This document shows, in pieces, positions 15,281 to 24,285 of a stretch of 64,000 nt of DNA. Origin of the DNA: Flavobacterium sediminilitoris (GTDB taxonomy: Bacteria > Bacteroidota > Bacteroidia > Flavobacteriales > Flavobacteriaceae); contig NZ_CP090145.1 in NCBI RefSeq assembly GCF_023008245.1, positions 2,666,001-2,730,000 of the forward strand, given 5' to 3'. Under the pieces are notes generated by a model. It searched no databases and was not told the DNA's origin. It saw only the letters and a program-made list of their open reading frames with translations. Position 1 is the stretch's first letter; every line of letters begins with the position of its first letter. The translations under genes were made by a program, and so were the position numbers.

Positions 15281-17170
15281 TTATATGTCTCTAAGCTTTC
15301 TTAGCTTTTCTTTCCATAATTTTAATTCATCTTTATGTCGTTCAATACTTTTTTGTACCTCTTTAATAAAAGGATTTTCTCCTTTTGAACTACTACTTAT
15401 AAATTGAATATTATTTTCTAATTGGAAGATTTCATTTTGTACTTCGTCTATTTTCTTTCTAATAAAAAATTGTTCTTTTTCAATTGATCTATCATCTTCA
15501 TTAGAAACCCACTGGTCTAACTTAGCGTTAAACTTCATCATTTCAGTATCTTTTTTAGAAAGACTAAGTTTTTCAAATAAGGCATCTAAAATTTTATTAA
15601 ACTTTCCTTCAATATGTCTTCTATTAAATGGAACTTTTCCTATAGATTTCCATGTTTCAATATGACCTTTTATTGCATCTAAATCGATTTTATGATCACC
15701 AGTTAGTTCAAATGTTTTTAAGTTTTCTAAATATTCTTTTTTATTATCAAATGCAGTAACTTCTTCTTCATTTTCTGCATTTCTCATTTTGTGCATGCGA
15801 TCAAAATAGTGATTACAAGCATCTTTAAAATCTTTCCAAATTTTATCTGAATATTTACGAGGCACATGTCCTATTTTTTTCCAGTCATCTTGGATTTTTT
15901 TCATCACAGGAGTTGTACCTCCAAAATCTTCACTATCTTTTAAAGATTGGGCTTTTTCAACAAGGGCTAGTTTTTTGTTTAGATTTTCTTGTTGTTCGTG
16001 TTTTATATCTTTATAAAATGCATTTTTATTTGCATTAAATGCTCTTACTTCGGTTTTGAATTCACTCCATGTTTGTTCGGTAACTTCAACAGGAATTTTC
16101 CCAGCCTTAAAAAAGTTTTCACGAAGTGCTTCCATTTTCTTTATTTGCGCTTGCCAACCACTATGTGAATGTATCTTTTCGTTTCCTAAAAGATTAATTT
16201 GTTTTATAATCTCTTTTTTTCGTGCTAAATTTTCAACTTCACGTTCTTTTGCTTGTCCAAAATAGATTTCACGTTTGTCATGAATTTGTTTTGTTATTTC
16301 ACTAAATTCATTCCAAATAATTTCGCGATGTTCTCTATCTACAGGTCCAATTTCTTCTTTCCAAACACGATGTAATAATTGTAACTCACGAAACGCTTTC
16401 ATTATATCGGTTTCACTCAATAATTCTTTTGCTCGCTCTATTATTCCTTGTTTTTGTTCTAAATTGTTTTTAAGGTCTTGATCTCGTGCTTCTTTATCTA
16501 AATGCATTAAATCATAAAAACGCTCAATGTGGAAATGGAAGTTGTTCCAAACAATGTTGTATTTATCTCTTGGAATTGCTCCTGCAGCTTTCCATTGTTC
16601 CCGAATTTCATTTAATTTTTTAAACATATCACTTATAGAAAGTGATTCGTCGTTACCATCAACAAGTAATTTTAAATCTTCAATTATCTCGTTTCGAATG
16701 GTTAAATTGTTTTTTAAGTTTTTTTGAAGCTGATTATAATGATTATTTCTATTTGTTTTATAATCATCATATACACTATCAAATTTATTTTTTAAAGGGA
16801 AATGATATTCAAAAGCTGAATTCTCATCAGTATTTGAACTATTAAATTCATCTCTTTTTTCATCAATAAGGTCGTGATATTGATTCATGAAAGATTTTCT
16901 AATTTCTTCTACATGATCTTTAATTGCCATTACCTTATGATTGTGAACTAACTTATCTAATTCAGCAGTAAGTTCTTCCATAGAAAGAGAATCATAGTCC
17001 AGCATGGGTATGATATGTTTATCCTGAATCGAGTCGTCTTCATTCTCTTCTGCATTGGAATTGTCAATCTCATCTAATGCTGATTGATTGATTTTAATTA
17101 CATTTTCCTGTGACTCTTGTTTTTCTTGTCCGTCTGCTTGAGGCAGGTTATCATTCTTTTCTTCTAACAT
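15281..17170 (-). CDS. DUF349 repeat protein
   Basis: 629-residue, highly charged, almost wholly helical cytoplasmic protein. An acidic low-complexity N-terminus (to about residue 55) is followed by at least five copies of the DUF349 unit, each marked by an aromatic pattern such as REQWKAAGAIPRDKYN, HRVWKEEIGPVDREH, RENFFKAGKIPVEV, QDDWKKIGHVPRKYSD and IETWKSIGKVPFNRR. DUF349 proteins are widespread in Bacteroidota; a firm function is not established. A coiled-coil segment forms the C-terminus. It is a single gene with a strong terminator. Confidence 0.85.
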   Translation of the reverse strand: MLEEKNDNLPQADGQEKQESQENVIKINQSALDEIDNSNAEENEDDSIQDKHIIPMLDYDSLSMEELTAELDKLVHNHKVMAIKDHVEEIRKSFMNQYHDLIDEKRDEFNSSNTDENSAFEYHFPLKNKFDSVYDDYKTNRNNHYNQLQKNLKNNLTIRNEIIEDLKLLVDGNDESLSISDMFKKLNEIREQWKAAGAIPRDKYNIVWNNFHFHIERFYDLMHLDKEARDQDLKNNLEQKQGIIERAKELLSETDIMKAFRELQLLHRVWKEEIGPVDREHREIIWNEFSEITKQIHDKREIYFGQAKEREVENLARKKEIIKQINLLGNEKIHSHSGWQAQIKKMEALRENFFKAGKIPVEVTEQTWSEFKTEVRAFNANKNAFYKDIKHEQQENLNKKLALVEKAQSLKDSEDFGGTTPVMKKIQDDWKKIGHVPRKYSDKIWKDFKDACNHYFDRMHKMRNAENEEEVTAFDNKKEYLENLKTFELTGDHKIDLDAIKGHIETWKSIGKVPFNRRHIEGKFNKILDALFEKLSLSKKDTEMMKFNAKLDQWVSNEDDRSIEKEQFFIRKKIDEVQNEIFQLENNIQFISSSSKGENPFIKEVQKSIERHKDELKLWKEKLRKLRDI

Positions 17171-17256
17171 TTTTAAATGCTTAAGGTTACTAATTGTGTT
17201 CGAAGATAATAAAGGCTATGCAAAATTCAAAAGAAAAATCAATAAATATATAGGTT

Positions 17257-17892
17257 CTATCTTTTAAATAATAGACTTAATCCAATAAAACCAAAACTTG
17301 TAAAGTAAATTAACCAACTTAATTTTGCAATTATCGGGTTATATGGATAGTTATTGATTATGAATATAAAATTCACGATAGACTCTATTATTAAATAAAA
17401 GGTTATTATAATTAATCCTTTTTTAAACTTATATGATTTTGAAATTTTTTCAAAATCAAAACATAAAAAGAAAAGACCTAGAATACCTATTGGCAGTGTA
17501 AATAAGGATTGGAACATATTTAGATCATCCCATTCATTAGAAAAGTTTATTACACCTAAAGAAGAATAAAATATTCCGGAGATTAATAAACAAATTTTTC
17601 CAGTTATGTTTGTCTCGGAATTATCTGTGTTTTTAATTAATGAAATATTAAAAAATACAATTAATAAGCCAGTGAAAAAGTATGCAATATATTTTATAAA
17701 ATCTTTCCCAGGTATATTTTCAATATTATACATGATAATGGGGGTTTCGTCTATTAAAAACGGAGGTATAAAAAAAATATATATAATACTGAAAGATAAA
17801 ATAAAAGAGATGGAGATTATTATTCCAAAGAAACCAGTAATTCTTTCTTGCTTTTTATATTTTTTATAGTTAATTATGGTAGAATCATCCAT
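17257..17892 (-). CDS. Multi-pass membrane protein, possibly DUF998-like
   Basis: 211 residues with about seven hydrophobic segments and no catalytic motif. The frame is open further upstream (to 17961), but that part lies inside aroE; the start MDDSTIINYKKYKK at 17892 is preferred because it overlaps the aroE stop by only 8 bases (ATGGATGA), the usual coupled arrangement. The alternation of helices and the central GKICLLISGIFYSSLG segment recall DUF998 membrane proteins, but the match is weak. Co-transcribed with aroE and the DUF368 gene; function unknown. Confidence 0.6.
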   Translation of the reverse strand: MDDSTIINYKKYKKQERITGFFGIIISISFILSFSIIYIFFIPPFLIDETPIIMYNIENIPGKDFIKYIAYFFTGLLIVFFNISLIKNTDNSETNITGKICLLISGIFYSSLGVINFSNEWDDLNMFQSLFTLPIGILGLFFLCFDFEKISKSYKFKKGLIIITFYLIIESIVNFIFIINNYPYNPIIAKLSWLIYFTSFGFIGLSLLFKR

Positions 17893-18646
17893 TCCAAATT
17901 TCCCATGCTTTTTCGGCTTGAAAAATAAGCATTTCATAGCCATTTTTAATGATTGCTCCATTTTCTTTAGCTTTCTTTAAAAACATTGTTTCTTCAGGAT
18001 TATAGACTAAATCGTATGCAATATGATTAGTAGTAAATAGAGAATAATCTAAATTTGGAGCTTCTTCAATATTTGGATGAGTTCCTAGAGGAGTAGTGTT
18101 GATGATGATTTGATAGTCATCAAATATTTCTTTATTTATTTCTTCATAGGATAATTCAAACTCAGAAGGATTTCTAGAAACAAAATCAAATTCAATTTTT
18201 AATTTTCTAAGAGCAAAAGCAATTGCTTTACTTACTCCTCCAGTCCCTAGAATTAATGCTTTTTTATGTTGTTCTGTTAATAATGGTTTTAATGTTTTTT
18301 TAAATCCATAATAATCCGTGTTGTAGCCTTTTAGTTTTTTCTTTTTTGAAATAATAATAGTGTTTACGGCACCTATTTTTTTAGCGTTTTTAGATAGCTT
18401 ATCTAAATATGGAATTATTTCTTCTTTGTATGGAATGGTTACATTTAATCCTTTTAACCCCTTTGTTTCTAGATAAACTTCAGGAAATTCTTTAATAGAT
18501 TTAATATCAAAATTTAAATATTCACAATTATCATAATGAAGGAGTTTAAATTTATCGTTGAAATATTTTTTAGAAAAAGAATAGCTAATGTTTTTACCAA
18601 TTAGTCCAAATTTTACTTGTTTTTTATTTTTCTTCTTCTTTGACAT
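17885..18646 (-). CDS. aroE: Shikimate dehydrogenase
   Basis: NADPH-dependent reduction of 3-dehydroshikimate to shikimate in the aromatic amino acid pathway. Substrate-binding N-domain: SYSFSKKYFN and GLNVTIPYKEEI, the latter with the catalytic Lys. Nucleotide-binding domain: LILGTGGVSKAIAFAL (glycine-rich loop) and NTTPLGTHP. The C-terminal GYEMLIFQAEKAWEIW motif closes the active site. 253 residues, a little short for the family because of compact loops; a lysine-rich tag (MSKKKKNKK) precedes the fold. Six bases separate it from the DUF368 gene upstream. Confidence 0.94.
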   Translation of the reverse strand: MSKKKKNKKQVKFGLIGKNISYSFSKKYFNDKFKLLHYDNCEYLNFDIKSIKEFPEVYLETKGLKGLNVTIPYKEEIIPYLDKLSKNAKKIGAVNTIIISKKKKLKGYNTDYYGFKKTLKPLLTEQHKKALILGTGGVSKAIAFALRKLKIEFDFVSRNPSEFELSYEEINKEIFDDYQIIINTTPLGTHPNIEEAPNLDYSLFTTNHIAYDLVYNPEETMFLKKAKENGAIIKNGYEMLIFQAEKAWEIWNG

Positions 18647-18652
18647 AATGTT

Positions 18653-19621
18653 TTAATTTTTGCCTAAGCGATTTGCAATTTTTTCTAATCCGAAAATTAA
18701 AACAAATCCAAAAACTGACATAATTATAGCCGTTAAAATTTGTGGATTTCCTTCAAAATGTTGCGGTAAAATACTTTTCTCTAAAAACGGAACAATTTCC
18801 CCATGACTATTTACTCGAGTTTCCAGTACTTTTTTCCATGGCCAAATTTTATTTAAAGAACCAATCATAAATCCTATTAGAACGGTAAGTGTTGTGTTTT
18901 TATGATGATTAAACATCCAAGTAAGTATCTTAGAAAATAGTTTTAATCCTAAAATTGCTCCTAATCCGAAAGTCATTAATTTTATCATTGCCTGACCAAT
19001 AATATCAAAATTCATAGTTGCTAGTCCTTCTCTAAATTGATTTATGGTTCCAATTACAACTTCATATGAGCCCATTAAAAGTAAAATAAAAGCACCTGAA
19101 ACACCTGGTAAAATCATAGCAATTATAGCTAGAAATCCAGATAAAAATAAGTAAGGAAAACTATCAGGTGATTCTACTGGTTTTGCAATTGTTATATAAT
19201 ATGAAATAAGAATACCAATGATAAGAGCTATATATGTTTTTAAACTCCATTTTGTTATTTCTTTCCATATAAATGCAATACTAGCTATTACAAGACCAAA
19301 AAAGAAAGACCAAACTAATATAGGTTGAGTATCTAAAAGATGTGTAATTACTTTAGAAAAGGTTAAAATACTAATTCCTATTCCAAGGATTAAAGCAAAT
19401 AAGAAATTACCATTTATTGAAGCCCAAGTAGCTTTTAAACCATTTTTTTTGACATTTTTTAGTACAGAAAAATTAATTTTATTAATACTATCAATTAGTT
19501 CTTGGTAAATTCCAGATATAAAAGCAATTGTGCCTCCAGAAACTCCTGGAACTACATCAGCAGCTCCCATTGCAATTCCTTTTAATGTTATAAGTAGATA
19601 ATCGGGGAAAAATTTTCTCAT
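18653..19621 (-). CDS. DUF368 membrane protein, PopT-like undecaprenyl phosphate translocase
   Basis: 322 residues with 8 or more membrane helices and the DUF368 signatures GAADVVPGVSGGTIAFISGIY near the N-terminus and MILPGVSGAFILLLMGSYE in the middle, a duplicated re-entrant motif. DUF368 (PopT in Vibrio) and DedA proteins return the lipid carrier undecaprenyl phosphate to the cytoplasmic face for reuse in peptidoglycan and O-antigen synthesis. The assignment to DUF368 is firm; the translocase role is taken from the family. It heads an operon with aroE. Confidence 0.88.
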   Translation of the reverse strand: MRKFFPDYLLITLKGIAMGAADVVPGVSGGTIAFISGIYQELIDSINKINFSVLKNVKKNGLKATWASINGNFLFALILGIGISILTFSKVITHLLDTQPILVWSFFFGLVIASIAFIWKEITKWSLKTYIALIIGILISYYITIAKPVESPDSFPYLFLSGFLAIIAMILPGVSGAFILLLMGSYEVVIGTINQFREGLATMNFDIIGQAMIKLMTFGLGAILGLKLFSKILTWMFNHHKNTTLTVLIGFMIGSLNKIWPWKKVLETRVNSHGEIVPFLEKSILPQHFEGNPQILTAIIMSVFGFVLIFGLEKIANRLGKN

Positions 19622-19636
19622 GCTTGTAAAATAAAT

Positions 19637-19676
19637 GTCATTCAGAAAATAATTATTTTATTAGATTCTGAATGAC
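19637..19676 (-). terminator. Terminator after the TPR gene
   Basis: 11-bp inverted repeat (19637-19647 with 19666-19676) between the TPR gene and the DUF368 gene, followed on the minus strand by atttatttt. A TAAATTTG box (19676-19683) overlaps its upstream end and may serve the DUF368 gene. Confidence 0.55.
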
Positions 19677-19697
19677 AAATTTATATAAACTATTTGT

Positions 19698-21092
19698 TTA
19701 ATTTCTATATTTTTCAATGATGTTTTGAACTGTCTTTTTTTTCCACATTAATGGGAAAATTTCTTGAATAATAGTGTGATTTTTAAAGTTTAATCGTAAA
19801 CCATTATTTAGATGAAAATTTCCTTTTTTGGGATTTGCTGTAAGATGATATAATCCGGCTAAACGATATTCTATTTCATATTCTTCTGGAAAAACTTCAG
19901 TTGCTTGTAATAAAATTTCAATTGCAGTTTCATATTCACCTAATTCTTGTAACATATTGGTCCATAGAACAAAAGTGTCAAGATGAATGTCTCCAGCTTC
20001 AAATGCTTTTCTATAGCCTAATTCTGCTTCTTCGTAAAATTGCATTCCTTGATAAATAGCGGCATATCTCTTCCAATACAAACTATTGTCACCATCAATT
20101 CCTATAGCTTTGTTTACATAATAAATAGCTTTTTGGAAGTTTTTTTGACGGATATAAAAATCGGTTATTGCAATCCAAGCTTTATCTAATAATGGATCTT
20201 CATGTACCGTTCTTAGGTAAAACTTAAGAGCTAAATCTTTATTTCCTAATTTTTCATGACATTTTCCAATTCTTAATAAAGCAAATGATGTTGGATCATC
20301 TAATTCCATTGTAATGTTATAACATTCAATAGCTTCTTTGTATTGTTTTAATTTTTCTAATCCTTTTGCTTTTTCTAAATAAGCACCTAAAAAGTTTTCA
20401 TCAATTAAAGTAGCGTAATCAAAAGCCCAAACTGATTTTTCATAATTTTTAAGGGAATAGAATTGTCTTCCTAATTGATGCCAAGCAACTTCACTATATG
20501 GTTTTTTATTAATAAATTGTTCTAAATATTGAATAGCTTCTTCGTTTTGATCTAAGAAATCGAAACAATATACAATATTATATAGCGCAGAATAATCTTC
20601 ATTGTCTTCTTCTAAACATTTAATGAAATATTGTTTTGCTTCCTCTAAATTATCCATGAATAGATATTCCATGCCTATCATTGAATATACATCTGCTAAA
20701 TCATCAGTAAAATCTAATGCAATTTTTAATGAATCTATAGCTTTTTCATGTTGATCTCGTTTGGAATAAATATTAGCTTGTTGAATGTATATTTCTTCAT
20801 TGTTTGGTTCAATGGCATATAATTCTGTAAGTAATTTTTGTGCGATGTCTAATCTATCTTCATAGACTAACATTTCAACTTGAACGAGCCTTAATCCTGT
20901 TGATTTAGGATGTTGTTCTAGACCAAGTTTTAGCGCTTTTTTAGCTAAATTCATTCGACCTGTATCCATATAATGAAGTATAATGTCTTCAAATTCTTCT
21001 GAATCAAAGAAAAAAACTTTATTTGTTTTTAACATAGATTCAAATTTTGATAAGGATAAGTTGTTTTCTTCTTCATCGTGACTCAATCTCAT
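19698..21092 (-). CDS. Tetratricopeptide repeat protein
   Basis: 464 residues made almost entirely of TPR units; at least nine can be followed from about residue 45 to 430, for example ADVYSMIGMEYLFMDNLEEAK, AWHQLGRQFYSLKNYEKSV, ALLRIGKCHEKLGNKDLAL and LYWKRYAAIYQGMQFYEEAE. No signal peptide or membrane segment, so it is a cytoplasmic scaffold. The partner is unknown. The homologue is common in Flavobacteriaceae as a conserved single-copy TPR protein. A hairpin follows the stop. Confidence 0.85.
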   Translation of the reverse strand: MRLSHDEEENNLSLSKFESMLKTNKVFFFDSEEFEDIILHYMDTGRMNLAKKALKLGLEQHPKSTGLRLVQVEMLVYEDRLDIAQKLLTELYAIEPNNEEIYIQQANIYSKRDQHEKAIDSLKIALDFTDDLADVYSMIGMEYLFMDNLEEAKQYFIKCLEEDNEDYSALYNIVYCFDFLDQNEEAIQYLEQFINKKPYSEVAWHQLGRQFYSLKNYEKSVWAFDYATLIDENFLGAYLEKAKGLEKLKQYKEAIECYNITMELDDPTSFALLRIGKCHEKLGNKDLALKFYLRTVHEDPLLDKAWIAITDFYIRQKNFQKAIYYVNKAIGIDGDNSLYWKRYAAIYQGMQFYEEAELGYRKAFEAGDIHLDTFVLWTNMLQELGEYETAIEILLQATEVFPEEYEIEYRLAGLYHLTANPKKGNFHLNNGLRLNFKNHTIIQEIFPLMWKKKTVQNIIEKYRN

Positions 21093-21244
21093 AGCAATAA
21101 TTTTATGGGTTTTGTCCTTTATTAAAATTAAGAATTTTAAAGGGACAATTTTTTTTGTGCTTGAATTGTTTTAAACAATTTAATTAACACTTTTATATAA
21201 TAGCTTTATGATTATAAACATCACTTAATTTAAGATGATTTAGA

Positions 21245-22426
21245 TTATAAAGTTATAGTATTTAGAACTTCAAGAATGATGCCACATCCTTTTTTTATTT
21301 CTTCTTTTGATATTGTTAGAGGAGGAGTTATGCGTATTGCTTTACCTTCAAACAGTAGCCAGAAAAGGATGACGCCCTTTTTATGACATTCTAGGATAAC
21401 TTGATTTGTTATTTCAGGACTTTCTGTCATGACTGCTAACATTAATCCTTTTCCTCTTATTTCTTTTATTAATGGGTGGATTAATAATTCTCTAAAAAGT
21501 TGTTCTTTTTCTAGAGTTTCTTGCATTAAATTCGTTTCTGTTATTTCTTGAAGTGTCGCTAATGCTGCTGCTGCTATAACTGGATGACCTCCAAAAGTGG
21601 TAATGTGTCCTAATTTTGGATCGTGACTTAATAAATCCATCATTTCAGAAGAAGCAGTAAATGCACCAACTGGCATTCCGCTAGCCATTCCTTTTCCCAT
21701 TACAACAACATCAGGAATCATATTATAATTTTGAAAACCAAATAGTTTACCTGTTCGACCAAATCCTGGTTGGATTTCGTCTAAAATCATAATTGCACCA
21801 ACTTCATTACATTTTTGACGTACTTTAAGTAAGAAGTCATTTTCAGGTTGTATAAAACCAGCTCCGCCTTGAATGGTTTCTAAAATGATACCAGCAGTTT
21901 TAGTGGTTATTTTATCTAAATCGGATTCGTTATTAAAGGTAATAAAATCTACATCAGGTATTAATGGACGAAAAATTTGTTTGCGTTCTTCAAAACCCAT
22001 TACACTCATACTTCCCATTGTATTCCCATGATATGCATGATGACAAGAAATAAGTTGACTTCGACCTGTAACTCTTCGTGCTAATTTTAAAGCGCCTTCA
22101 ATAGCTTCTGTTCCTGAATTTACTAAATAAGTTTTATTTAATGGTTCAGGTAGGAGAGAGGCTAATAATTTACAAAACTGAGTTGCTGGTTGTTGAGCAT
22201 ATTCACCATAGACCATTACGTGTGAATATAGGTCTAATTGAGTTTTTATTGCATCATTTACACGTTTTGGTTGATGACCTAAAGTGTTTGCAGAAACGCC
22301 TGCTACAAAATCTAAATATTCATTTCCTTCAGTATCATATATATAGCTTCCTTTTGCATGAGATATTTCCATAGCTAATGGATGTGGGGAAGTTTGAGCT
22401 TGGTATTTGAAAAAATCTTCAATCAT
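21245..22426 (-). CDS. Class III PLP-dependent aminotransferase
   Basis: 393-residue aminotransferase of the acetylornithine/ornithine/4-aminobutyrate type. Visible sites: the phosphate-binding SGTEAIEGALKLAR (about 104-117), AYHGNTMG, D216 in MILDEIQPGFGRTG contacting the pyridine nitrogen, and the Schiff-base K245 in VVMGKGMASGMPVG. Flavobacteria carry this gene away from arginine genes, so the substrate is open; annotations as argD-like or omega-aminotransferase are both possible. It follows the OstA-like gene by 62 bases in the same direction and may be co-transcribed. Confidence 0.85.
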   Translation of the reverse strand: MIEDFFKYQAQTSPHPLAMEISHAKGSYIYDTEGNEYLDFVAGVSANTLGHQPKRVNDAIKTQLDLYSHVMVYGEYAQQPATQFCKLLASLLPEPLNKTYLVNSGTEAIEGALKLARRVTGRSQLISCHHAYHGNTMGSMSVMGFEERKQIFRPLIPDVDFITFNNESDLDKITTKTAGIILETIQGGAGFIQPENDFLLKVRQKCNEVGAIMILDEIQPGFGRTGKLFGFQNYNMIPDVVVMGKGMASGMPVGAFTASSEMMDLLSHDPKLGHITTFGGHPVIAAAALATLQEITETNLMQETLEKEQLFRELLIHPLIKEIRGKGLMLAVMTESPEITNQVILECHKKGVILFWLLFEGKAIRITPPLTISKEEIKKGCGIILEVLNTITL

Positions 22427-22488
22427 TTTTAATTGTTGAATTTTTAGTATTTTTAAATTATAAAATAAAACTATGTTGAATAATGAAA

Positions 22489-24177
22489 TTACTCTTTTTT
22501 CTTAGGCTTAGGATTCTTTTTATCATATTCTAAGGTTTCTTTTAAGACTTCCATTGGAATGTCTTCTTCAAGCGCTTTCTTTTTACTTTCAATAAGTATT
22601 TTTTCATGTAGAATATTTTCATCTTCAGGGAAAATATCTTCTTTTGAGTGTATTCTTTCATCTCCTCTCCAAACAAATCCTCTTAATTTCCTAGCATTTT
22701 CAGGGAATTCGGATTCGGGATAAGTATTAGCTTCGACTTGATTAAAAGCTGTTTGAGAGATTATTTGATCATCTTCAAATTCAAAATTCAATTTACTACA
22801 TACTTTTTTATCGATACCTACTAATTCGTTATTATCATTGTACATATAATAAATAACTTCAGCATTTTTGATAACATCTACTTGGCTTAGTTTATTATCT
22901 TTAAATTTTCCGTATAAATTTTGTCCTTTAATTTGGTTGTATCCATTTTCACTTAATGTGTCTTTTTGAACTATAAAGGCGTTGTTTAATACCTTTAAAG
23001 AATCTAATTTTTCTGTTTTATTGTTTCCTATTAGGTGCATTACATCACCAGTCATTTGATTGTCATTATTCCATAGAACAGGTTTGCCTATTAATTGTGT
23101 AATCCCTGTTTTGTTGTTAGAATGTATAGAGTCACATTTTCCGCTCATGTCTGTTTTATAAAAACGTACATTATTAAAAGCTCTTATTACTCTATCTTCT
23201 GGTGGACCGGTTACTAATATCTTTTTTCCATGCATGTATAGAGAATCGTTTTCTACTTTCGTAATAACAACTGCTCTTTTGGTTAAAATAATGGAATCTT
23301 TTCTGGTTTGAGTATTACGATACATTTCAGCATAATGACCTTTTGCAACCATATTGTTTATAGTATCTGTAATCTTTACATTGTTTATGCCTTTTGAAAA
23401 GTTCCTTTTTTGATCATAATATAAATCGTCTCCTTCTATAATTTTATTATTATAAGTTATTTTACTATTTTTTTGAAGTTTTCCAACATCATTTTTAGTG
23501 TCATAAAATCCATTTTCTGTATAAATAACATTGTCATTACTGGTTATGGTTGATGGTCCGAAAACGTATGCATGACCAGAGTTTTCATAATAGTCTAAAT
23601 GATTTGTTTTAATTGTGCTTTTAGGGTTTGTAACTGTAACAGCAGATGTAAATTGATACTTTTTTGAGTTTAAGAAATATCTTCCAGATTTGCTTTTTAA
23701 GGTGTTTTCTTTATTAACAATGGTTCCATAGCTATTGTAATAAGCTATTTGTTTTTTCTTGTCAAAGAAAATAGTGTCAGTTGTTAAAGTTGATTCAGGA
23801 GAATGAAGGTTTACATCTCCAGTTGCAAAAGCAAATTCATCTTTTCCGTCATATTCTGCATATCGACTGTTCATTGTTATGGTATCACCTTGATTGATTT
23901 GTACATTTCCAAAGGCTTTTACGTAGTTTTCCTCTGTGAAGTAATAGGCTTTGTTACAGTTGATTTTTGTACCATTATGCAATACTCTTACATTTCCTGT
24001 GAAAACAGTTGCTCCAGGTATTTCATATTGGTTCATGTCAATAAAATCAGAATGTTCAATTATGATTTTTTTTGTTTGTTCCTTTTCTGTTAGATCTGTC
24101 TTTTTTCCTTTTTCTTGCGCGTTTGTAAGTGTTCCAAACAGTAAAAAGCAAATAATATAGTACGCTATTTTTTTCAA
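22489..24177 (-). CDS. OstA-like (LptA/LptD N-domain) protein, TTG start
   Basis: 562-residue secreted protein with a signal peptide to about residue 20 (TLTNAQ) and repeated beta-jelly-roll units of the OstA fold: GATVFTGNVRVLHNGTKINC and VKAFGNVQINQGDTITMNS, continuing through residue about 470. OstA-fold proteins bridge lipopolysaccharide across the periplasm in the Lpt pathway; Bacteroidota often use such long variants. The start codon is TTG at 24177: the frame is closed upstream by a TAA three codons earlier, and the signal peptide begins right at this codon. The promoter box is only 18 bases above. The C-terminus is a lysine-rich tail. Confidence 0.82.
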   Translation of the reverse strand: MKKIAYYIICFLLFGTLTNAQEKGKKTDLTEKEQTKKIIIEHSDFIDMNQYEIPGATVFTGNVRVLHNGTKINCNKAYYFTEENYVKAFGNVQINQGDTITMNSRYAEYDGKDEFAFATGDVNLHSPESTLTTDTIFFDKKKQIAYYNSYGTIVNKENTLKSKSGRYFLNSKKYQFTSAVTVTNPKSTIKTNHLDYYENSGHAYVFGPSTITSNDNVIYTENGFYDTKNDVGKLQKNSKITYNNKIIEGDDLYYDQKRNFSKGINNVKITDTINNMVAKGHYAEMYRNTQTRKDSIILTKRAVVITKVENDSLYMHGKKILVTGPPEDRVIRAFNNVRFYKTDMSGKCDSIHSNNKTGITQLIGKPVLWNNDNQMTGDVMHLIGNNKTEKLDSLKVLNNAFIVQKDTLSENGYNQIKGQNLYGKFKDNKLSQVDVIKNAEVIYYMYNDNNELVGIDKKVCSKLNFEFEDDQIISQTAFNQVEANTYPESEFPENARKLRGFVWRGDERIHSKEDIFPEDENILHEKILIESKKKALEEDIPMEVLKETLEYDKKNPKPKKKE

Positions 24178-24194
24178 CTGAATTTATTTTGTGT

Positions 24195-24202
24195 CAAAAA
24201 TA
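24195..24202 (-). promoter_or_regulatory. OstA-like gene promoter, -7 box
   Basis: Minus strand reads TATTTTTG, matching TAnnTTTG. Its closeness to the TTG start means a leader of only about 10 bases and supports TTG as the real start. Confidence 0.65.
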
Positions 24203-24249
24203 AGTAAAAAGTAGAATAAGACTTCTCTATTAAGATTTTTTTATAATAA

Positions 24250-24277
24250 AAAACGCTTTCTCTTTTGAAAGCGTTTT
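24250..24277 (-). terminator. purA terminator
   Basis: 11-bp stem (24250-24260 with 24267-24277, 6-base loop) 8 bases past the purA stop, running into a T tract on the minus strand. Confidence 0.85.
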
Positions 24278-24285
24278 AATTTAAT

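Noticed and set aside
17885..17961. Longer start at 17961 for the membrane protein after aroE
   Set aside because: It would overlap aroE by 77 bases in another frame; the ATG at 17892 gives the normal short overlap.
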